Of a stretch of DNA of 64,000 nucleotides, positions 51,396-63,393 are shown piece by piece. Positions within the stretch are counted from its first letter, which is position 1, and every line of letters begins with the position of its first letter. Source of the DNA: DASYXW01 sp035934405. Its GTDB lineage: Bacteria; Acidobacteriota; Terriglobia; UBA7540. Below the pieces are notes generated by a model. That model had not been told where the DNA came from, ran no database searches, and was given only the letters and a program-made list of their open reading frames with translations. A program made the position numbers and the translations under genes. Location: NCBI GenBank assembly GCA_035934405.1, contig DASYXW010000101.1, positions 1 through 64,000 of the forward strand, read 5' to 3'.

Positions 51396-53336
51396 CTACT
51401 GCTCGCCGTTGGCCAGGGTTCCCCAAACCGACTGGGTACCCCACACGGACTGAGTGCCCCACACCGACTGGTTGCTCCAAACCGATTGAGTTCCCCACAC
51501 GGACTGAGTGCCCCACACCGACTGGTTGCCCCAAACCGATTGAGTTCCCCACACGGACTGGTTACCCCAAACCGACTGGTTGCCCCATACCGACTGGTTA
51601 CTCTGGATTGAAGGATCGGGCAGCGTCGCGTAAGGGACTCCCCACACCGACCAGATGCCTTGCGCGGTCGAGGTTCCCCAGACGGACTGGTTCGAGGATA
51701 CCGGAACACCATTGGTGGCGAGCAACGAGACTGATCCCCAGACCGACTGGTTTCCCCACACGGACTGATTCCCCCAGACGGATTGGTTGCCCCACACCGA
51801 CTGGTTGCTCCAAACGGACTGGGTGCCCCAAACTGACGAGGGATCGGGGTAAAGGTTGATGAAACCCGTCACCGGGTCGTACGCGGCGCGAGGTGAGAGC
51901 GCCGTGCCCGTGGCGATGTCCTGCGTGTCGGCCAGGGCGGCGGCGATATCGAGATATCCCGCTCCCACCGTAAACATGTCGTATTGGCTGGTGTACGACT
52001 GGCCGGTGACCGGATCGACGGCCGTGCTGGTCAGTGGAAACGTCTTATACGCGGTCTTCATCAGCAGAGCCTTCACCTGATCCGGCGTGAGATTGGGCTC
52101 GGCTTCCAGAAGGTCCGCGACAGCCCCGCTCACCACCGGCGTCGCCATGCTCGTGCCACTCAATTGGAAATAGTACGGCGACGCAGATGAACTGTTGGTC
52201 GGCTGATAGTACGAGAGCGGCACCAGGTCCGCAGGATACTGCGCCGCCAGGGTCGAATTGGGCGACCGCAGCGAGACCACGAGGTTGCCGGGGGCCACGA
52301 GGTCGGGCTTGACGATGTGGTCGCCCTCCGTTGGCCCCTTGGAGCTGTAGCTCGCAATGAGGTCGTCGGAGCGATCCGGCGTGCCTTCGGTCTTCATCGC
52401 ACCCACCGTAATCACGTAAGGGTCGTTGCCCGGAGCGGTGATCGTCCCGTAACCGCTGTTCTGCAGGTAGTCGTTGCGGCCGTAATTGCCGGCCGCCACC
52501 ACCACCACGATGCCCGCCTTCCACGCTGCCTCCACCGCTTTACAGAGAGGATCGTTCAAGTAGCTCTCGTACACCGGGCGGCCAAGCGACAGATTGATGA
52601 CGCGAATGTTGTATTTCTGGCGCAAGTTGATTGCGGTCGTGATCGCCTGGATCACCTCGCTATCGGTCCCCGCGCCGTTCTGGTCGAGCACGCGGAGGTC
52701 AATCAGGGTGGCGTTGGGAGCCACACCTTTGAAGAATCTCGTGCAGGTGGGGCAGTCCGAGGGGCTCGATTCATCTCCACTGCCCGCGAGAATCCCCGCC
52801 ACGTGGGTTCCGTGGCCGAACTGGTCGTTCGGGCTGCCATTGCCGGTGAAGTCCTGGGCGTAAACCACGCGGATGTTGCCGTTCGCGTCGAAGAGATCGG
52901 GATGTTGGACCACGCCGCTGTCAATCAGGGCGACGCCCACGCCGGAGCCGTCGAGCCCGGCAGCCCACGCCGCGCTGGCGTTCACGGCCGCCGTGGTGAG
53001 ATCGAGCATGCCGGCAACCGGGCGGTCCGGCGAGATGTAGATCACATCGCCCATGGCTGCCAGTTTGGCGAGCGCGCTGGCCGGAACCGTGTAGGAGCGG
53101 GCCTGGATCATGTCCAGCCTCGCTCGCGCCGTCCCTCCTTGTTGCATAACCGTCTGATCGTCGGCGTCGGCGGGAGCATGGTTGAACTGCACAATGACGT
53201 TGACATTCGAGTTGGGGTCCACGTCCTGAAGGTCCACCGAGACCTTCCCCTGCTGGCCCTGCTGGGCCAAGCCCAGGGTTCCCAAGGCCAGGAAAACTGC
53301 AATTGCTGATGGGTATCTCAAAAACTTGTTGCGCAT
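51396..53336 (-). CDS. Secreted subtilisin-family (S8) serine peptidase with 18 SVWG repeats
   Basis: The 646-residue protein starts at the ATG at 53336, which has AGGAGG; the frame open to 53552 is not used. A signal peptide (IAVFLALGTLGLAQ) and a propeptide-like region (VNVIVQFNHAPADADDQ) precede the peptidase domain at about residues 140-470. The catalytic triad is visible: Asp in GVALIDSGVVQHPD, His in QFGHGTHVAG, Ser in LSGTSMATP. From about residue 499 the protein consists of 18 copies of SVWG/SVWS, mostly as 6-residue units QSVWGN or QSVWGT, in two blocks. The repeats may attach the peptidase to the cell surface. The gene is divergent from the sensor kinase at 53684. Confidence 0.92.
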   Translation of the reverse strand: MRNKFLRYPSAIAVFLALGTLGLAQQGQQGKVSVDLQDVDPNSNVNVIVQFNHAPADADDQTVMQQGGTARARLDMIQARSYTVPASALAKLAAMGDVIYISPDRPVAGMLDLTTAAVNASAAWAAGLDGSGVGVALIDSGVVQHPDLFDANGNIRVVYAQDFTGNGSPNDQFGHGTHVAGILAGSGDESSPSDCPTCTRFFKGVAPNATLIDLRVLDQNGAGTDSEVIQAITTAINLRQKYNIRVINLSLGRPVYESYLNDPLCKAVEAAWKAGIVVVVAAGNYGRNDYLQNSGYGTITAPGNDPYVITVGAMKTEGTPDRSDDLIASYSSKGPTEGDHIVKPDLVAPGNLVVSLRSPNSTLAAQYPADLVPLSYYQPTNSSSASPYYFQLSGTSMATPVVSGAVADLLEAEPNLTPDQVKALLMKTAYKTFPLTSTAVDPVTGQSYTSQYDMFTVGAGYLDIAAALADTQDIATGTALSPRAAYDPVTGFINLYPDPSSVWGTQSVWSNQSVWGNQSVWGNQSVWGNQSVWGSVSLLATNGVPVSSNQSVWGTSTAQGIWSVWGVPYATLPDPSIQSNQSVWGNQSVWGNQSVWGTQSVWGNQSVWGTQSVWGTQSVWSNQSVWGTQSVWGTQSVWGTLANGEQ

Positions 53337-53683
53337 CGTGCCTCCTATTGCGGGCAGCCTTGTGGAATCCCGCCGCCCGTTACTGCAGTTCTTCGGCGGT
53401 TCGTCAGGTCTTCGTGAGGCCCGTACTTGGTACTCTCGTACCCCCTCTGCTTCCACGCCTCTGAGACACAACCCAGTCGCTGCAGTTCCACGCCAGGAGT
53501 GACGAGGGATCCCAGTCACCGAACCGGCGGGGCAAGGTAGGCGGGCCAGCAAGGCAGTACCTTAGTACTGCCCGGGCGACGACCGGGCCGGACCTCAAAA
53601 AATCCTCAAGTAGCGAAGGCTCTGAGCCGATGAGTTCTTTGACAAGGGGCCGGGAGCAGCAATACGTCCCGGGGAGGTGAAGC

Positions 53684-57515
<3,832 letters not shown>

Positions 57516-57523
<8 letters not shown>

Positions 57524-57543
57524 GGATTCGAGATTCGGAACTG
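57516..57543. repeat. Heptanucleotide array at the sensor kinase 3' end
   Basis: Four in-phase 7-mers (GGGATTC, GAGATTC and two related). The kinase stop codon (57521-57523) is inside the array. Confidence 0.65.
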
Positions 57544-57560
57544 CGGACCGGCGCAGGCTG

Positions 57561-58301
57561 TCAGGGCGATCTGCGTTCTGCCTGCTCTTTGCTGCCGTCC
57601 GCCTTCCACACGGCCTTGCCCACAAAAAACGGCCCCATGCTCTGGATGTACTGGGAGGTTTGCCGCGTCTTGCGCATGGCCTGGACGCAGGCGGAGAGCG
57701 GATAGAGTTCGGCGCCGACCAGGCCGATGACGAAGTCGTTGTCGTTCTTGTCGAGGCCGAAGCAGGCGAGGCGAACGTCCTGAGCGTAGCCCTCCTCGCC
57801 GAAGGCACGGCCAATGCGGCCGTGCTCGCCAAGAATCGGCGCTTGCTCTTCCGGCGGCAGGGCGTTGAAAGCGCCCGTGCGCCGCAGCGGATACCAGACC
57901 GCCCAGGGCGATTCCGGATTCAACACCGTGCGCCGCGGCTTTTCGAGCAGCCAGTCGTCGAGGTCGGGCTCGTAGCCGAGCGCATACGTCCGGCCCATCA
58001 TGCTGTATTCGGGTTTCGGGTCGAGCGCCGCAAAGGGTGGCTCAAGCAGGAACGGCCGCAGGCGGGCGACAAAGAAATCCGCCGCCTCGCTCCAGGTGAG
58101 CAAGCCGACGCCGCGCACATCGTTCAGGTCTTCATAAAGCACTGCGGGAAGCTCGGCCGCTTCGAGCGAACGGGCGAGCGCGGCGCTGGCGCGGCACGCG
58201 CCGAAGGCCAGGAATTGCATGAAGAGCCTCCGGTCCGACACCTGCGGCGCGCCGTCGCGGACGCCACCCTTTTCCGAAATATCCAGTTTGTCTCGCATCA
58301 T
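57561..58301 (-). CDS. Chlorite dismutase family heme protein
   Basis: The 246-residue protein belongs to the chlorite dismutase / coproheme decarboxylase (HemQ) family. The C-terminal half carries the family pattern: WYPLRRTGAFNALPPEEQ, then EHGRIGR with H160 as the expected heme ligand, and CFGLDKNDNDFVIGLVGAE. The final part, MRKTRQTSQYIQSMGPFF, is also conserved. The N-terminal ferredoxin-like half is diverged. Whether it is a dismutase, a coproheme decarboxylase or another heme enzyme is not decided by the sequence alone. No heme-synthesis gene is near. It is the last gene of the yicC-to-cld run. Confidence 0.88.
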   Translation of the reverse strand: MMRDKLDISEKGGVRDGAPQVSDRRLFMQFLAFGACRASAALARSLEAAELPAVLYEDLNDVRGVGLLTWSEAADFFVARLRPFLLEPPFAALDPKPEYSMMGRTYALGYEPDLDDWLLEKPRRTVLNPESPWAVWYPLRRTGAFNALPPEEQAPILGEHGRIGRAFGEEGYAQDVRLACFGLDKNDNDFVIGLVGAELYPLSACVQAMRKTRQTSQYIQSMGPFFVGKAVWKADGSKEQAERRSP

Positions 58302-58329
58302 TCAGCTGTCGGCGTTCAGCCGTCACACT
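58302..58329. repeat. Heptanucleotide array between the MTHFR-like and chlorite dismutase genes
   Basis: Four in-phase 7-mers (TCAGCTG, TCAGCCG and variants). The stop of the MTHFR-like gene (58323-58325) lies inside. Confidence 0.55.
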
Positions 58330-59273
58330 CGCGCCCGCGCCATCACCAGGTTACCGTAAAGGTCGCCCAGGCGATCAAGCATCTTCAGGGCCGGCGCGAA
58401 ATTGCGGCGGTTGATGTGCTCGATGTTCAGGCCGAGCGGCGGCGGGTCCGGGGGCAGGTTGTCAAAAACCTCCATCAGAATCCGCTGCGCCAGGTCGAGG
58501 GACCGTTCGAAAGAGCTTGCCCCGGCACCCTCACTCCCGTCGGGCTCCGCGGCCTCGTTCCCCGCCTCAGGCCGCCTGCCGAGCATCAGGAATCGGTCGA
58601 GGTCGGGAGGAATGTCTGCGCCGAGCCAGCGCAGGAACTCCAGGTCGCGAGCCTGGCCGACTGGAGCAAAGCTTAGGAAGATGCGCGCTTCGAGGCCGTT
58701 CAACTTCTGAATCAGCCACACGATGTCGTTGGGGTCAAACAGCACCTGCGTGGTGAAGAACTCGAGGCCCGCCGCCGCCTTCTGCCGGATGCGTTCGGCT
58801 TCGTGCAGGCGGCTGGGGATGGTGATTCCACCCAGGCAACCCGCGATTCCGGCCGATCGCAACTGCCGGGCGGCTTCCACGACTCCCAGTCCCGGGTACT
58901 GAATCTTGCTCGATTCACCCCCCACCAGCACGGCGTTGCTGATGCCGAGATCCGCCGCCGTCTCGCGGAACCACGGCACCGGGTCAGCCTCGTAAGCCAC
59001 ACAGCGGTTGACGACGACCTCCGTCTCGAGCTCACGCCAGATACGCTCACCGAGCACGCGCGGCTCGAGGCGCGGCACGAAGCGGCCGTTGCGCGGCGCG
59101 CTGCGGCTCTCGTCGTGAATCTCGGGCAGGTTGATGGCGTCCACGCGTCCCCGGAGGTTCTGCAATTCCGCCAAGATGGAATCAAGCGACGCGGGCTTAT
59201 CCGCTGGCGGCGGCACCACTTCAAAGAAGGTGACCGGAGTCGAGGGGTCGCGGATTTTGTCTGCCAATCGCAT
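58323..59273 (-). CDS. Methylenetetrahydrofolate reductase-like protein
   Basis: The 316-residue protein has the MTHFR TIM-barrel pattern: VTFFEVVPPPADKP near the N-terminus, VDAINLPEIHDESR, VLVGGESSKIQYPG, and FFTTQVLFDPND (FAD/folate region). The usual MetF would reduce methylene-THF to methyl-THF, the substrate of MetH. The C-terminal part (LNGLEARIFLSFAPVGQARDLEF) is of the divergent type seen in many Acidobacteriota. It follows udg by 9 bp. I am confident of the family, less so that it is the main MetF of the cell. Confidence 0.85.
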   Translation of the reverse strand: MRLADKIRDPSTPVTFFEVVPPPADKPASLDSILAELQNLRGRVDAINLPEIHDESRSAPRNGRFVPRLEPRVLGERIWRELETEVVVNRCVAYEADPVPWFRETAADLGISNAVLVGGESSKIQYPGLGVVEAARQLRSAGIAGCLGGITIPSRLHEAERIRQKAAAGLEFFTTQVLFDPNDIVWLIQKLNGLEARIFLSFAPVGQARDLEFLRWLGADIPPDLDRFLMLGRRPEAGNEAAEPDGSEGAGASSFERSLDLAQRILMEVFDNLPPDPPPLGLNIEHINRRNFAPALKMLDRLGDLYGNLVMARARV

Positions 59274-59282
59274 CAGGACCTG

Positions 59283-60107
59283 CTAGGCATTCGGTCTCTG
59301 GCGCAAGAAATCCCGGATTTTTTCAAAGTCCTCGCGCAGGATTTTCTCCTCGCGCGGGTTGCGGAGGATGTAGGCGGGATGAACGGTGGCGAGCGCCTTG
59401 GCACCCGCGAAATCATAAAAGCGACCGCGCAGTTTGAGGATTCCTTCTTTCAATCCCAGGACTGTCTTGACGGCCGGGGCGCCCAGGCAGCAGACCAGGC
59501 GCGGACGGATGGCTTCGATCTGCCGATAAAGGAACGGCGAGCAAGCCTCAACCTCGTCACGTTCGGGCGTGCGATTGCCGGGCGGGCGGCACTTGACCAC
59601 GTTGCAGATGTAGACGTCTTCGCGCTTGATGCCCACGAGTTGCAGCATCTTGTTCAACAGTTGCCCGGCGCGGCCCACAAACGGCAGGCCTTGCGCGTCT
59701 TCGTCCGCGCCCGGCCCTTCGCCGACGAAGACGACTTCGGCATGCGGGTTCCCCTGGCCGAAGACGATGTGCTGCCGGCCGGCCGCCAGCTTGCAACGCC
59801 GGCAGTCGCCCAGGTCGGCGCGAATCTCGGCCAGGGTTTCGCGCTCACGCCGCGCCGGTGGCGGCGCTTCGAACAGGCTGAGCGCCCGTGGGGCCACGAG
59901 CCGGGGACCAGGAATTGGGGCTCGGGGTTCGGGGCTCGGCGTGCGGGATTCTGGATCCAGCATTGGCGCGCTTTCTTCTAACTTCTGACTCCTGACTTCC
60001 GGCTTCTCGACTGCCCGTCGCCGGTAGAACTCGTCGATTCCGAGTTCGCGATAGAACTCCAGCCACCCGGCAATTTCTTCGCGCAGCCGCTCTTCCATAG
60101 GCATCAC
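59283..60107 (-). CDS. Family 4 uracil-DNA glycosylase with a repeat-derived linker
   Basis: The 274-residue DNA-repair enzyme removes uracil from DNA. The [4Fe-4S] ligands C102 and C105 (DCRRCK), C173 (VKCRPPGN) and C189 (EVEAC) are all present. Active-site motif A reads GEGPGADEDAQGLPFVGRAG, and the C-terminal motif has TVHPAYILRNPR. Residues about 32-68 (EKPEVRSQKLEE ... SPEPRAPIPGPR) are translated from two heptamer arrays (59903-60014) and form a Pro-rich linker between an N-terminal helix (1-30) and the catalytic domain. The start overlaps the coaBC stop by 4 nt. Catalysis should not need the linker. Confidence 0.93.
   Translation of the reverse strand: MMPMEERLREEIAGWLEFYRELGIDEFYRRRAVEKPEVRSQKLEESAPMLDPESRTPSPEPRAPIPGPRLVAPRALSLFEAPPPARRERETLAEIRADLGDCRRCKLAAGRQHIVFGQGNPHAEVVFVGEGPGADEDAQGLPFVGRAGQLLNKMLQLVGIKREDVYICNVVKCRPPGNRTPERDEVEACSPFLYRQIEAIRPRLVCCLGAPAVKTVLGLKEGILKLRGRFYDFAGAKALATVHPAYILRNPREEKILREDFEKIRDFLRQRPNA
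59903..60014. repeat. Two heptanucleotide arrays translated inside udg
   Basis: Array 1 (59903-59965): nine in-phase 7-mers of type GGGGCTC / GGGATTC. Array 2 (59980-60014): five 7-mers of type GACTCCT / GACTTCC, the same family as at nuoC and trpC. Because 7 is not a multiple of 3, each repeat of three units gives a seven-residue period in the protein. Both keep the udg frame open. Confidence 0.8.
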
Positions 60108-61336
60108 GGAGTGGCCGATCCAAGCCCGGCTTTCCGCATGGACACGACCTCGTCCAGAATCCGATTCGCCACGTCCCGCTTGCTCATTTTCTCGAGCGGC
60201 TCGGTGCGGCCATCGGGGAAAAGCAGGGTGACGACGTTGGTGTCCACGTCGAAGCCCGCGCCCTCCCGGGTCACATCGTTCGCCACCAACAGGTCAAGGT
60301 GTTTGCGGCGCAGTTTGGCGGCCGCGTTTTCAATCATGTGATCGGCTTCCGCCGCGAAGCCAACGAGCAATTGGCCGTTCTTGCGGCGATGGGCGATCTC
60401 CGCCAGAATGTCGCGCGTGGGATCGAGTTTGAGGGTGCGCGCCCGGACGGCGCCTCGCTTGATCTTGCCCGGTTCGACCTTCGCGGCGCGAAAGTCCGCC
60501 ACAGCGGCCGTCATCACAACAACCGTTGCCTCGGCCAGGCGCTTGAAGACAGCTGCCGCCATCTCCTCGGTGGTGCGAACGCGCTCCGTCTCGAGCGCGG
60601 CTGGCGGCGAAAGGTGCGTTGGCCCGCTCACCAGGATCACCTGAGCGCCGCGCCGTGCGCTCGCTTCGGCAACCGCGTAACCCATCTTGCCCGAGGAGCG
60701 ATTGCCGAGGTAGCGCACGGCGTCCAGCGGCTCTTCCGTGGGGCCGGCCGTCACCAGAACCGTTTCACCTCTCAGGTCGTCTCGGACCCCGAGCGTTTCG
60801 AAGACTGCCGCAGCGACCGTCTCCACCGAGGCCATTCGCCCCGCGCCGGTCATGCCACAGGCCAGGTAGCCTTCGTCCGGGTCCACCACCCTGAAGCCGC
60901 GGCGCCGCAGCGTATCGACGTTTTCGCGCGTGGCGGCGTTCTGCCACATGTTCACGTTCATGGCGGGCGCCACGATGACGGGGGCCGTGGTGGCGAGAAC
61001 CAGGGTGCCGAGGAAATCGTCGGCGAGGCCATGCGCCATTTTCGCGATCACGTCAGCCGTAGCAGGAGCAACCACCAGCGCGTCGATGCGCTGCGCCACC
61101 GCGATGTGCTCGATGGCGCTCTCGACGTTCGCGGAGCTGGCGGACCCGGCTTCCCCGAATTGGCTCACAATCACCTTGCGCCCGGAGAGCGCCGCGAAGG
61201 TGAGTGGCGCGACAAACTCCGTGGCGTGCCGAGTCATGACGACCTCGACCTCCACGCCGCGGTCCTGCAGGCGGCGCACCAGTTCGGCCGCCTTGTAGGC
61301 CGCGATGCCGCCGGAGATTCCGAGTGCAACTCGCAT
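60104..61336 (-). CDS. coaBC: Bifunctional phosphopantothenoylcysteine decarboxylase / phosphopantothenate-cysteine ligase
   Basis: The 410-residue coenzyme A synthesis enzyme. The N-terminal flavoprotein CoaC (residues 1-190) has GISGGIAAYKAAELVRRLQ, the catalytic His in SAIEHIAVAQR, PAMNVNMW and CGMTGAGRMAS. The C-terminal CoaB (about 190-410) begins VLVTAGPTEEPLDAVRYLGNRSSGKMGYAVAE and has the KIKRG-type loop. Length is normal. It follows rpoZ after 52 bp of heptamer repeat and overlaps udg by 4 nt. Confidence 0.97.
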   Translation of the reverse strand: MRVALGISGGIAAYKAAELVRRLQDRGVEVEVVMTRHATEFVAPLTFAALSGRKVIVSQFGEAGSASSANVESAIEHIAVAQRIDALVVAPATADVIAKMAHGLADDFLGTLVLATTAPVIVAPAMNVNMWQNAATRENVDTLRRRGFRVVDPDEGYLACGMTGAGRMASVETVAAAVFETLGVRDDLRGETVLVTAGPTEEPLDAVRYLGNRSSGKMGYAVAEASARRGAQVILVSGPTHLSPPAALETERVRTTEEMAAAVFKRLAEATVVVMTAAVADFRAAKVEPGKIKRGAVRARTLKLDPTRDILAEIAHRRKNGQLLVGFAAEADHMIENAAAKLRRKHLDLLVANDVTREGAGFDVDTNVVTLLFPDGRTEPLEKMSKRDVANRILDEVVSMRKAGLGSATP

Positions 61337-61339
61337 AAT

Positions 61340-61388
61340 CAGGGATCAGGGGTCAGGGGCCGGTGCGCTGACACCTGACACCTGGCAT
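61340..61388. repeat. Heptanucleotide array filling the rpoZ-coaBC spacer
   Basis: Seven in-phase 7-mers: CAGGGGT-type on the left, CTGACAC-type on the right. The array begins 4 bp upstream of the coaBC start and stops exactly at the rpoZ stop codon. The two halves are partly complementary and could form a hairpin in the mRNA. Confidence 0.8.
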
Positions 61389-61589
61389 CTACTTCTTGCC
61401 ATTGCCGGAAAGTGGCGCGAAATTTTCAAACGGCACAAGCCCGGCTTCCACTTCAAGCTGGGCCACCTTCATCGCCTTTTTCGTGGCTGACTGAACCATG
61501 GGCCTCGCGCCGGCCTGCAATTGCCGCGCGCGCTTGGCCGCGATCAGAATAAAACGGAATTTGCTGTCGATACCCTGGGGTCCATCCAT
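61389..61589 (-). CDS. rpoZ: RNA polymerase omega subunit
   Basis: The 66-residue subunit helps assemble RNA polymerase. The conserved start SKFRFILIAAKRARQLQAGARP includes the RARQL motif of omega. Its ATG directly follows the gmk stop (61589/61590). The gmk-rpoZ-coaBC order is widely conserved in bacteria, which supports the assignment despite the small size. Confidence 0.93.
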   Translation of the reverse strand: MDGPQGIDSKFRFILIAAKRARQLQAGARPMVQSATKKAMKVAQLEVEAGLVPFENFAPLSGNGKK

Positions 61590-62243
61590 TTACTTTTTCC
61601 CTCCCACAAAGGTTTTTAGAATCTCCTGCGTCTGCGCGCCCTGACGTTCGCGGCGGAAGCGCGCCGCGACAACCACGCCCTGGAGCGCCCGTGCCGCTAA
61701 CGCCAAAACGTCGTTGACGATCAGATAGTCGTATTCCCGCCAGTGGCCGATCTCCTTCCTGGCCTTGTCGAGGCGCCGGCGAATCACCCCCGGTGCGTCA
61801 GAGTGCCGCCTCAGCAGCCGCCGCTTCAGTTCCTCGAACGAGGGCGGCAGCAGGAAAATGCTCACCGCTTCCGGCAGTTGACGGCGAACCTGCCGGTGAC
61901 CTTGCACGTCGATATCAAGCAGGACGTCCTGGCCGGCTTCCTGGGCCTTACGGAGTTGACGCCGCGACGTGCCGTACAGATGTCCGAAAACATCCGCCCA
62001 CTCGACGAATTCCTTCCGGGCCACCATGCGCATGAACTCCGCCCGGTCCACGAAGAAATACTCGCGGCCGTTCTGTTCGCCAGGCCGGGGCTGGCGCGTG
62101 GTGTGCGAGACCGAAAAACACAAGTCAGGCAGCGAGTGGAGCAGGCGCTTGACCAGCGTGGACTTCCCTGCCCCGGATGGGGCCGAAACAACAATGATGC
62201 TGCCCTCAGGGCTTCGCTTTTTGTGCGATCGCGGTTCGGTCAA
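61590..62243 (-). CDS. gmk: Guanylate kinase
   Basis: The 217-residue enzyme phosphorylates GMP to GDP. It has the P-loop SAPSGAGKSTLVKRLL, the GMP-binding region SVSHTTRQPRPGEQNGREYFF, and the lid ESRPG-like RRHSDAPGVIRRRLDKARKE. It starts 41 bp after yicC and abuts rpoZ. The N-terminal 15 residues (RSHKKRSPEG) are an extension. Length is normal otherwise. Confidence 0.96.
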   Translation of the reverse strand: MTEPRSHKKRSPEGSIIVVSAPSGAGKSTLVKRLLHSLPDLCFSVSHTTRQPRPGEQNGREYFFVDRAEFMRMVARKEFVEWADVFGHLYGTSRRQLRKAQEAGQDVLLDIDVQGHRQVRRQLPEAVSIFLLPPSFEELKRRLLRRHSDAPGVIRRRLDKARKEIGHWREYDYLIVNDVLALAARALQGVVVAARFRRERQGAQTQEILKTFVGGKK

Positions 62244-62284
62244 GCTCTCCTGTTGCTCTCCTGCCGGTGTAGAGGCCCGGGCCC

Positions 62285-63193
62285 TTACTCGATGTTCTGA
62301 GCCTGCTCGCGCAACTTCTCGATCTCGGTCTTCATTTCAATTGCCTGCCGTGAGATCTCGGGCCCCACCTCGGGCACGTCGGTCGTTTTCGAGAGCAGGG
62401 TGTTCGCCTCGCGGTTCATTTCCTGCAGCAGGAAGTCAAGCTTCTTGCCGACCTCGGCGGCGCCGCCATCCAGAAGCTCCTTCACCTGGTCGAGATGGCT
62501 GCGGAACCGTGTCAGCTCTTCGGCGATGTCGGCCCGAGACGCGAGATACGCGACTTCCTGGGCCAGGCGTCCGGGTTCAGGTTCCGCTGAGCCGGGCGAC
62601 GGCTGCAGAAGCTCCCGCAGCCGGCTCTGCAAGCGATCACGGTACAATTCAGGCGCCCGGCGGGCGAGCGCGGCGACGCCCTCGGCCAGCCTGTCCAGAG
62701 TTTCAAACCTCGCGCGCAGGTCACGCTCCAACGCCTCGCCCTCCTGCGCCCGCATGGCGTTGAGCTGTTCCAGTGTCTCAGCGAGAGTGCGCTCCAGTGC
62801 CTGCCGGATGCGGTCCAGCTCTTCGGCGGGAACGGCGCCATCGGCGCTGACCATTCCCGGAATCCGCAGCAGCGCCACGAGGTCTGGCTCGGACGAAAAC
62901 CCGAACTCGCTGCGCAGGCTATCGCAGGCGCCGACATAGGCGTCGAGGAGTTTGCGATTGAGCTCGATGCCCGGGGCGCCTGCTCGGTCCAGGCTTACGG
63001 TGATTTCCACGTGCCCCCGCGACACGCGGTCCTTGACCTGGCGGCGGACGAGCGCATCAACAGCGTCGAGCCCGTAAGGAAGGCGGACCTGGAGGTCGAG
63101 AAACCGATGGTTGATGCTCTTCAGGCTCACCACCAGCGAGAAGCCCGCCTCCTCAGCCCGGACGCTGCTGTAACCGGTCATGCTGCGAATCAT
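62285..63193 (-). CDS. yicC: YicC-family endoribonuclease
   Basis: The 302-residue protein begins MIRSMTGYSSVRAEEAGF and contains the N-terminal YicC_N pattern (VSLKSINHRFLDLQVRLP, RGHVEITVSLDR). The C-terminal DUF1732 region ends DFLLQEMNREANTLLSKT. In E. coli the protein cleaves RNA and was linked to sRNA turnover (family knowledge). Its position upstream of gmk is conserved in many bacteria. It opens the housekeeping run; about 200 bp without a gene separate it from the ABC gene. Confidence 0.94.
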   Translation of the reverse strand: MIRSMTGYSSVRAEEAGFSLVVSLKSINHRFLDLQVRLPYGLDAVDALVRRQVKDRVSRGHVEITVSLDRAGAPGIELNRKLLDAYVGACDSLRSEFGFSSEPDLVALLRIPGMVSADGAVPAEELDRIRQALERTLAETLEQLNAMRAQEGEALERDLRARFETLDRLAEGVAALARRAPELYRDRLQSRLRELLQPSPGSAEPEPGRLAQEVAYLASRADIAEELTRFRSHLDQVKELLDGGAAEVGKKLDFLLQEMNREANTLLSKTTDVPEVGPEISRQAIEMKTEIEKLREQAQNIE

Positions 63194-63393
63194 GATTCCT
63201 GTGGCCGCTCCATCTCGCCCACCCTATCCTAGCCAAAACGAAAGCGCCGCGTAATCGGGTCCGCGACGTAACTGCGCCATGTCACTGAATACAAAGAGCA
63301 TCGTGGGTTTGTTCCGGGCACTCCAGCGGACCGTTTCCGAATAGGTTTCTTGCCCCGCTTTTGACGGTAGCGGGCCGTCGCTTTGATTATACA

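Noticed and set aside
51396..51860. Possible CRISPR array in regularly repeated DNA
   Set aside because: The repeats are contiguous 18-bp codon repeats for QSVWGN/QSVWGT in the subtilase frame, with no spacers and no cas genes.
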